From contig JAGWVP010000081.1 in the NCBI GenBank assembly GCA_018970825.1, forward strand, positions 1-9,526: a stretch of DNA of 9,526 bases, read 5' to 3'. The number at the start of each line of letters is the position of its first letter. Position 1 is the stretch's first letter. Shown one piece after another: positions 4,912-9,526 of this stretch. Origin of the DNA: a bacterium (GTDB taxonomy: Bacteria > Desulfobacterota > Binatia > UBA12015). A model generated the notes under the pieces. That model was not told where the DNA came from. It saw nothing but the letters and a program-made list of their open reading frames with translations, and did no database searches. The position numbers and the translations under genes were made by a program.

Positions 4912-5973
4912 ATGCACGGACCATTTCCACCGAACCGGCGGGCCAACTCGCAGCGCCCGGCGGTCCGGTTCGGGCTCGCCTTCGCGGTGCTCCTCGCGCT
5001 CGGAGCCCGGACCGGCACGGCCCGCGCCGACGGCTCGGAGCCGGCGGGGCAGGGGGCCCACGTGGTGGAGAATCTCTACGGGGCGAAGCTCCTCGACGAC
5101 GATCACGCGGTGATCGTGGGAGCGTTCGGCGCCGTCTTCCGCACCGCCGACGGGGGGCGCACCTGGCAGGCGGCCGAGGTGCCGACCCGCGAGTACCTGT
5201 TCGCGGTCGATTTCGACGGGCCGCGCGACGGCATCGCGGTCGGCAAGGCCGGTGCGATCGTCACCACCGCCGACGGCGGGGCGACCTGGACGCGGCGCGA
5301 TGCCGGCACGGACCGAAACCTCTTCTCGGTCGCCTTCTCGTCGCCGAAGCACGCGTGGGCGGTCGGCGACTGGGGCACCGTCCTCGAGTCCGCCGACGGC
5401 GGGGCGACCTGGACGAACCGGTCGCTCAAGGACGACGTGGTGCTCACGTCCCAGAGCTGGCCCGACGCGACCCACGGATTCGTCGCCGGGGAGTTCGGCA
5501 CCGTCCAGCGGACCGAGGACGGCGGGGCCACCTGGACCAAGATGACGACCGGGACCGACAAGACGCTCTTCGGGATCGCGTTTCCGACCGCCGAGAAGGG
5601 CTGGGCCGTCGGCATCGACGGACTCGTCCTGCGCACGACCGACGGCGGGACGACCTGGAACCTGCAGCGCGGGCGCATGGGCATCGAGTCGCTCGAGGCG
5701 CTCGGCTTCATGGAGGCGCTCCGCAACCCGAGCCTCTACGACGTCCGCTTCGCGGGTCCACGGGGCTACGTCGTCGGCGACATCGGCACGGTTCTCGTGA
5801 GCGACGACGCCGGCGAGAGCTGGAAGGAGAAGAAACTCCCGACCGGGCGCGACATGAACTGGCTGCGTGGACTCTCGGTCTCGCCCGGCGGGCGCGCGCT
5901 GGTCGTCGGGTCGAACGGCCTCGCGTCCTTCGGTCGCGACGGGGACTTCGTCGGGAAGGAGGCGCGTCCGTGA
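4912..5973 (+). CDS. Ycf48-like secreted beta-propeller protein (BNR-type repeats)
   Basis: A 353-residue protein with a signal peptide: basic N-terminus, hydrophobic core FGLAFAVLLALGA (about 20-32) and likely cleavage near ARA-DG (residue 39). The mature protein is a repeat array. The motif x-x-DGG-x-TW occurs at residues 78-85, 119-126, 160-167, 201-208 and 242-249, exactly 41 residues apart, with a degenerate sixth (SDDAGESW, 297-304) after a 14-residue longer interval. A remnant seventh (VVGSNGLASFGRDGDF) lies near the C-terminus. Most units carry a (V/A)G-x-x-G-x-V strand just before the motif. This is the pattern of Ycf48/photosystem-II-assembly-like seven-bladed propellers, which in non-photosynthetic bacteria often lie beside RND transporter genes. 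Here its stop overlaps the start of the RND gene, so a role as a periplasmic partner of the transporter is likely but inferred. No photosynthesis function should be read from the family name. No clear Shine-Dalgarno precedes the ATG. Confidence 0.87.
   Translation: MHGPFPPNRRANSQRPAVRFGLAFAVLLALGARTGTARADGSEPAGQGAHVVENLYGAKLLDDDHAVIVGAFGAVFRTADGGRTWQAAEVPTREYLFAVDFDGPRDGIAVGKAGAIVTTADGGATWTRRDAGTDRNLFSVAFSSPKHAWAVGDWGTVLESADGGATWTNRSLKDDVVLTSQSWPDATHGFVAGEFGTVQRTEDGGATWTKMTTGTDKTLFGIAFPTAEKGWAVGIDGLVLRTTDGGTTWNLQRGRMGIESLEALGFMEALRNPSLYDVRFAGPRGYVVGDIGTVLVSDDAGESWKEKKLPTGRDMNWLRGLSVSPGGRALVVGSNGLASFGRDGDFVGKEARP
5956..5962 (+). promoter_or_regulatory. Strong Shine-Dalgarno for the RND gene
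   Basis: AAGGAGG lies 7 bases before GTG at 5970, inside the end of the propeller gene. It is the best ribosome-binding site in the window and decides the start of the RND protein. The reading frame is open far upstream, but this GTG, with its GTGA overlap to the propeller stop at 5971-5973, is the natural start. Confidence 0.85.
5970..5973 (+). other. GTGA start/stop overlap between propeller and RND genes
   Basis: GTG (5970-5972) of the RND gene overlaps TGA (5971-5973) of the propeller gene. Together with the AAGGAGG just upstream, it indicates coupled production of the two envelope proteins. Confidence 0.8.
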
Positions 5974-8435
5974 TCCCGAGGCGGTGGATCGAGGCCTACC
6001 TCTTCTTCCTGCTGCGCCACAAGTACGCCGTCTCGGCGATCATCACCGTGCTCACGGGCTTCTTCGTCTACTACATGTCGGCCCACATGTCGGTGACGAC
6101 GAACTTCTTCGACCTCTACCCGCCCGGCCATCCCTACATCCAGCTCTACACGAAGTACCGCTCGATGTTCGGCACGGCGAACGTGCTCCAGATGGTGGTC
6201 GAGAAGCCGAACGGCACGATCTTCGACGATCCGTCGACGCTCAAGAAGGTCGACGACATCACGGTCAAGCTCCTCCACGACGTGCCCGGCGTGAACGGCG
6301 AGCAGGTCCTGTCGCTCACCCACCCGAAGCTCAAGACGACGCTCACGGCCGGCACCGGGATCAAGGTGGTGCCGCTCACCTACCCGAGGCTGCCGGAGAA
6401 CGCGGAAGACCTCGAGTTCATGAAGATGAAGGTCTCGACGACGGAGGGCGTGCGCGGGCTCTTCGTCTCCCCGGACGACAAGGCGACGATGATCGTCGCC
6501 GGCTTCTGGGAGGAGTACTTCGACCTCGAGGGCATGCTCGCGCAACTCGAGCAGATCGTGAAGAAGGAGCAGGTCGTCGACGCGAACGGCGGCTGCGACG
6601 GGCTGCCGAACCCGAAGGACTGCACGAAGATCTACGTGACCGGCTTCCCGGTCCTCTACGGCTACTTCCTCTCGATGAAGAAGCCGATGCTGTGGGTGCT
6701 CTTCGCGAGCATCGGCACCATGATCGCGATCCTCTGGTTCGAGTTCCGCAGCTGGCAGGGCGTCGTCATCCCGATCGTCTCCGGCGCACTGAGCGCGATC
6801 TGGGGGCTCGGGTTCGGCGGGCTCTGGGGCTACCACCTCGACCCGCTCGTGCTGGTGGTCCCGCTCCTGCTCTCGGCGCGCGCGCACTCCCACTCGGTGC
6901 AGTCGATGGAGCGCTTCCACGAGGAGTACGAGAAGCTCGGCGACAAGCACGAGGCGATCGTCAAGTCCTACACCGAGATCTACGCGCCCGCGATGGTGTC
7001 GATCGCCGCCGACTCGCTCGCGATCCTGACGCTCATCGTCGCGCGCATCCCGATCATCCAGAACCTCGCGGTGCTCTGCACCTTCTGGATCCTGTCGATC
7101 TTCGTGTCGGTGGTGACGCTCCACCCGATCATCCTCGACTTCATCCCGCCGCCGAAGCACCTCGCGACCCACCACGAGAAGGGGCTGTTCGCGCGCGGCT
7201 ACGAGCGGTTCGAGCGCTTCCTGGTCTGGCTGTCGACGGGGAACCGCCGCATCGGCATGGCGATCTCGCTCGTGCTCATGCTCGCCTTCGGTCTCTACTT
7301 CTCGCGGCTCGTGAAACCGGGCGACGCGACTCCCGGCGCGGCCCTGCTCTACCCCGACCACCCGCACAACGTCGCCTTTCGCAAGGTGAACGAGAACTTC
7401 ATCGGGGCCTCCCAGCTCGTCATCATCGCCGAGGGCAAGAAGCCCGAGGCGCTGAAGGACGCGAAGACGCTGAACCAGCTCGACGAGTTCGCCCGCTACA
7501 TGAAGCAGGCCGACGAGACCGGGGCGGTGGGCGGCACCGTGTCCGCGACGACCATGCTGAAGCGCATCTTCCGCACCTTCCACGAGGGCGACCCCAAGTG
7601 GGAGGTCCTGCCGGCCTCGACCGAGCACGTCGGGCAGCTCTTCTTCCTGCTGACGTCGAACACGGCCCGCGGCGAGATGGACCGGTTCTTCGACATGGGG
7701 ATGACGAACGCGACGCTCACGATCTTCTACAAGGACTACAACCACGAGGTCATCCGGAACTCGATCGCGAAGGCGAAGGAGTTCATCGCGACGCGGACCT
7801 CCCCGGACGACTCGGTCCGCTACCTCCTCGCGGGCGGCCTGCTCGGCATCCTCGCCGCGACGAACGAGGAGGTCGAGTGGTCCTACCGGGTGAACCTGAT
7901 CCTCATCCTGATCACGATCTTCCTGCTCTCGTACCTGACCTACGTCTCGGTCCTGGGGGCGTTCATCGTGATGCTGCCCTCGCTGATCGCGCAGCCGTTG
8001 TCCGAGGCGATGATGTATTTCCTCGACATCGACTTCAACATCAACTCGCTGCCGGTCGCGGCGGTCGGCATCGGCATCGGCATCGACTACGGATACTACG
8101 TGCTGAGCCGCATCATCGAGGAGTACCCGAAGGACCGCGACTTCGACGCCGCGATCGTGCGAGCCTTCGAGACCACCGGCAAGACCGTGCTCTTCACCGG
8201 GCTGTCCCTCACCGCGAGCGTCATCTACTGGTGCTTCTTCCCGATGAAGTTCCAGGCGCAGATGGCGCTGCTGCTCGTCTTCCTGCTCGCCTTCCACCTG
8301 ATCGGCGCGCTCATGTTCATCCCGCCGCTCGTCTCCCTGCTGAAGCCGAAGTTCGCGGTGCAATACGCCGACGAGCACGACCGCAAGATCCTCGAGCAGG
8401 GAATCGAGGACGACGGGGCGGCGGCCGGGGCCTGA
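5970..8435 (+). CDS. RND/MMPL-superfamily transporter, 12 transmembrane segments
   Basis: An 821-residue inner-membrane protein with the two-fold RND layout. TM1 is near residues 19-37, followed by a large periplasmic loop (about 40-235). TM2-TM6 lie near 240-259, 265-287, 291-303, 342-361 and 366-392. TM7 (about 426-448) starts the second half, with a second large loop, and TM8-TM12 lie near 642-661, 663-684, 691-711, 736-756 and 764-791. TM10 has GIGIGIDYGYY with Asp706, the acidic residue typical of proton-coupled RND/MMPL proteins. The matching TM4 has no acid but PLLLSARAHSHSVQ (298-311). Cys209 and Cys218 in loop 1 could form a disulfide. At about 800 residues it belongs to the shorter, MMPL/HpnN-like lipid exporter type rather than the AcrB drug pumps. 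The gene is coupled to the propeller gene and followed after 34 bp by an acyl-CoA dehydrogenase, which suggests movement of a lipid-like or steroid-like substrate. Direction and cargo are unknown. Confidence 0.9.
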   Translation: MIPRRWIEAYLFFLLRHKYAVSAIITVLTGFFVYYMSAHMSVTTNFFDLYPPGHPYIQLYTKYRSMFGTANVLQMVVEKPNGTIFDDPSTLKKVDDITVKLLHDVPGVNGEQVLSLTHPKLKTTLTAGTGIKVVPLTYPRLPENAEDLEFMKMKVSTTEGVRGLFVSPDDKATMIVAGFWEEYFDLEGMLAQLEQIVKKEQVVDANGGCDGLPNPKDCTKIYVTGFPVLYGYFLSMKKPMLWVLFASIGTMIAILWFEFRSWQGVVIPIVSGALSAIWGLGFGGLWGYHLDPLVLVVPLLLSARAHSHSVQSMERFHEEYEKLGDKHEAIVKSYTEIYAPAMVSIAADSLAILTLIVARIPIIQNLAVLCTFWILSIFVSVVTLHPIILDFIPPPKHLATHHEKGLFARGYERFERFLVWLSTGNRRIGMAISLVLMLAFGLYFSRLVKPGDATPGAALLYPDHPHNVAFRKVNENFIGASQLVIIAEGKKPEALKDAKTLNQLDEFARYMKQADETGAVGGTVSATTMLKRIFRTFHEGDPKWEVLPASTEHVGQLFFLLTSNTARGEMDRFFDMGMTNATLTIFYKDYNHEVIRNSIAKAKEFIATRTSPDDSVRYLLAGGLLGILAATNEEVEWSYRVNLILILITIFLLSYLTYVSVLGAFIVMLPSLIAQPLSEAMMYFLDIDFNINSLPVAAVGIGIGIDYGYYVLSRIIEEYPKDRDFDAAIVRAFETTGKTVLFTGLSLTASVIYWCFFPMKFQAQMALLLVFLLAFHLIGALMFIPPLVSLLKPKFAVQYADEHDRKILEQGIEDDGAAAGA

Positions 8436-8469
8436 GGGCGGGCTTCGCCGGGGAACCGGGCAGGCGGCG

Positions 8470-9526
8470 ATGGACTTCGAGCGATCACCCGAGGAGGAGG
8501 CCTTCCGGGCGGAGGTGCGCGCCTGGCTGCGCGCGAACCTGCCGCCGGGCTGGGGCACGGACCCGTCGGTGCGTCCCGGGACCGTCGAGGAGCGGATCGC
8601 GTTCGCCCGTCGGTGGCAGCGAAAGTTGCACGAGGGCGGATGGGCCGGGATCTCCTGGCCGCGGGAGTACGGCGGCCGGGACCTCGACGCCCTCCAGCAA
8701 CTCGCCTTCAGCGAGGAGTACGTCGCGGCCGGCGCGCCCGACATGATCGACATCGGGGTCGGCGTCGGGCTCACCGGACCGACCCTCGTCCACCACGGCA
8801 CGCCGTGGCAGAAGGAGAGGTTCCTCGAGCCGATCCTGCGCGGCGACGAGGTGTGGTGCCAGGGCTTCAGCGAGCCGGGATCCGGCTCCGACCTCGCCTC
8901 GCTTCGCACCCGCGGCGAGGTCGACGGCGACGACGTGGTCGTGAACGGGCAGAAGGTCTGGACGAGCTACGCCCGATTCGCGGACTGGTGCATCCTGATC
9001 GTCCGGACGAACGCCTCGGTGCCCAAGCACAAGGGCCTCACCTTCCTGCTGCTCGACATGAAGACGCCCGGCATCACGATCCGGCCGCTCGTCGAGATGA
9101 CCGGCGTCGCCTGGTTCAACGAGGTCTTCTTCGAGAACGTGCGCGTGCCGCGACGCTGCGTCGTGGGCGAGATCGACCGGGGCTGGGACATCACGATGAC
9201 GACGCTTTCGCACGAGCGCGTCGGCACGGTCCCCTACCAGCGGCTTCGCCAGCAGCTCGAGGGAGCGATCGCGCTCGCGAAGCGGGCGGGCGATCCCGGA
9301 GCCGGAACCTCCGACGCGGCGACGCGCCAGGAGCTCGCCCGGCTCGCGATCGAGATCGAGGCGCTCCGCCTGTCGGCCTACCGCAGCGTGTCCGAGATCA
9401 TGCGGGCCGGGCGACCCGGGCCCGAGGGCTCGATGCTGAAGCTCGTCTGGAGCGAGATCGAGCAGCGGGTCATGGAGGCCGCGGCGCGGATCGAGGGACC
9501 GTGGTCGCTGCTCGCCGAGGAGGATC
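8470..9526 (+). CDS. Acyl-CoA dehydrogenase (partial, cut by right edge)
   Basis: The frame is open for 352 codons from ATG 8470 to the window end. It starts MDFERSPEEEAFRAEVRAWL, the usual N-terminal helix of this family. The FAD/substrate signature QGFSEPGSGSDLAS is at 131-144, and a second flavin-binding segment NGQKVWTSYARFADW is at 159-173. VFFENVRVP (219-227) and MTTLSHERVG (243-252) mark the start of the C-terminal helical domain. The terminal region with the usual catalytic Glu and the SEIQRN-type FAD-binding end is outside the window, so the active-site base cannot be checked. The enzyme would oxidise an acyl-CoA to the 2,3-enoyl-CoA, passing electrons to ETF. Its sequence style (WAGISWPREYGG, EIEQR) resembles the large group of acyl-CoA dehydrogenases that includes those for branched or steroid side chains, but that is not specific. 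It lies 34 bp after the RND stop in the same direction, probably in the same transcript. Only a weak purine-rich site precedes it. Confidence 0.93.
   Translation, partial: MDFERSPEEEAFRAEVRAWLRANLPPGWGTDPSVRPGTVEERIAFARRWQRKLHEGGWAGISWPREYGGRDLDALQQLAFSEEYVAAGAPDMIDIGVGVGLTGPTLVHHGTPWQKERFLEPILRGDEVWCQGFSEPGSGSDLASLRTRGEVDGDDVVVNGQKVWTSYARFADWCILIVRTNASVPKHKGLTFLLLDMKTPGITIRPLVEMTGVAWFNEVFFENVRVPRRCVVGEIDRGWDITMTTLSHERVGTVPYQRLRQQLEGAIALAKRAGDPGAGTSDAATRQELARLAIEIEALRLSAYRSVSEIMRAGRPGPEGSMLKLVWSEIEQRVMEAAARIEGPWSLLAEED

Noticed and set aside
4659..5018. Upstream extension of the ligase frame
   Set aside because: The added residues are low complexity and the extension crosses the promoter pair and the start of the propeller gene; ATG 4658 gives the usual family length.
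4734..5969. Upstream extension of the RND reading frame, giving a protein of over 1,200 residues
   Set aside because: The extra part is a shadow of the propeller gene; AAGGAGG and the GTGA overlap mark GTG 5970 as the start.
8437..8449. Small stem GGCG/CGCC between the RND and dehydrogenase genes as a terminator
   Set aside because: Only 4 bp, no T-run, and the next gene follows after 34 bp in the same direction.
5867..8746. Long plus-strand open frame overlapping the RND and dehydrogenase genes
   Set aside because: Arg/Pro/Ala-rich shadow frame with no recognisable domain; it crosses two well-supported genes in another frame.
5766..8909. Very long open frame on the minus strand opposite the RND gene
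   Set aside because: Its translation is a low-complexity run of Arg, Glu, Asp, Val and Leu typical of antisense frames in GC-rich genes, and the plus-strand frame has clear transporter motifs.

Overview
The window is gene-dense, very GC-rich bacterial DNA. It carries an outer-membrane porin-like gene, a Tat-type signal peptide and an RND transporter, all of which indicate a Gram-negative organism. The GC content, the GTG starts and this mix of fatty-acid or steroid-type catabolic genes would fit a deltaproteobacterial-type lineage such as Myxococcota or Binatota. That placement is a guess and was not tested. No RNA genes, CRISPR arrays, insertion sequences or phage genes were seen.

Layout. 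(1) 1-600, minus strand: the N-terminal 200 codons of a secreted beta-barrel outer-membrane protein (DUF1302-like), cut by the left edge. (2) 601-736: a short divergent intergenic region with inverted repeats and a CTAG-containing motif before both genes. (3) 737-1231, plus strand: a Tat-exported split-barrel flavin/F420-type protein. (4) 4658 down to 1238, minus strand: a four-gene operon of acyl-CoA ligase, MaoC-N-like hotdog protein, MaoC-like hotdog protein and crotonase. It is tightly packed, with GTGA start/stop overlaps at two junctions. (5) 4659-4911: a divergent regulatory region with two back-to-back sigma70-like promoters. (6) 4912-9526, plus strand: a Ycf48-like periplasmic beta-propeller, an RND/MMPL-family transporter coupled to it by a GTGA overlap, and an acyl-CoA dehydrogenase running off the right edge.

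How they may work together (inference). The porin-like protein, the propeller and the RND protein form the envelope module that often travels with lipid or steroid catabolism genes. The ligase would activate a hydrophobic carboxylic acid to its CoA thioester. The acyl-CoA dehydrogenase, the hotdog pair and the crotonase would then carry out beta-oxidation-like steps. The most unusual points are enzymatic. The crotonase lacks the second catalytic glutamate of hydratases and resembles methylmalonyl-CoA decarboxylase around its active site. Neither hotdog half shows the usual MaoC Asp/His motif. The chemistry may therefore differ from ordinary hydration, and the substrate cannot be read from the sequence.
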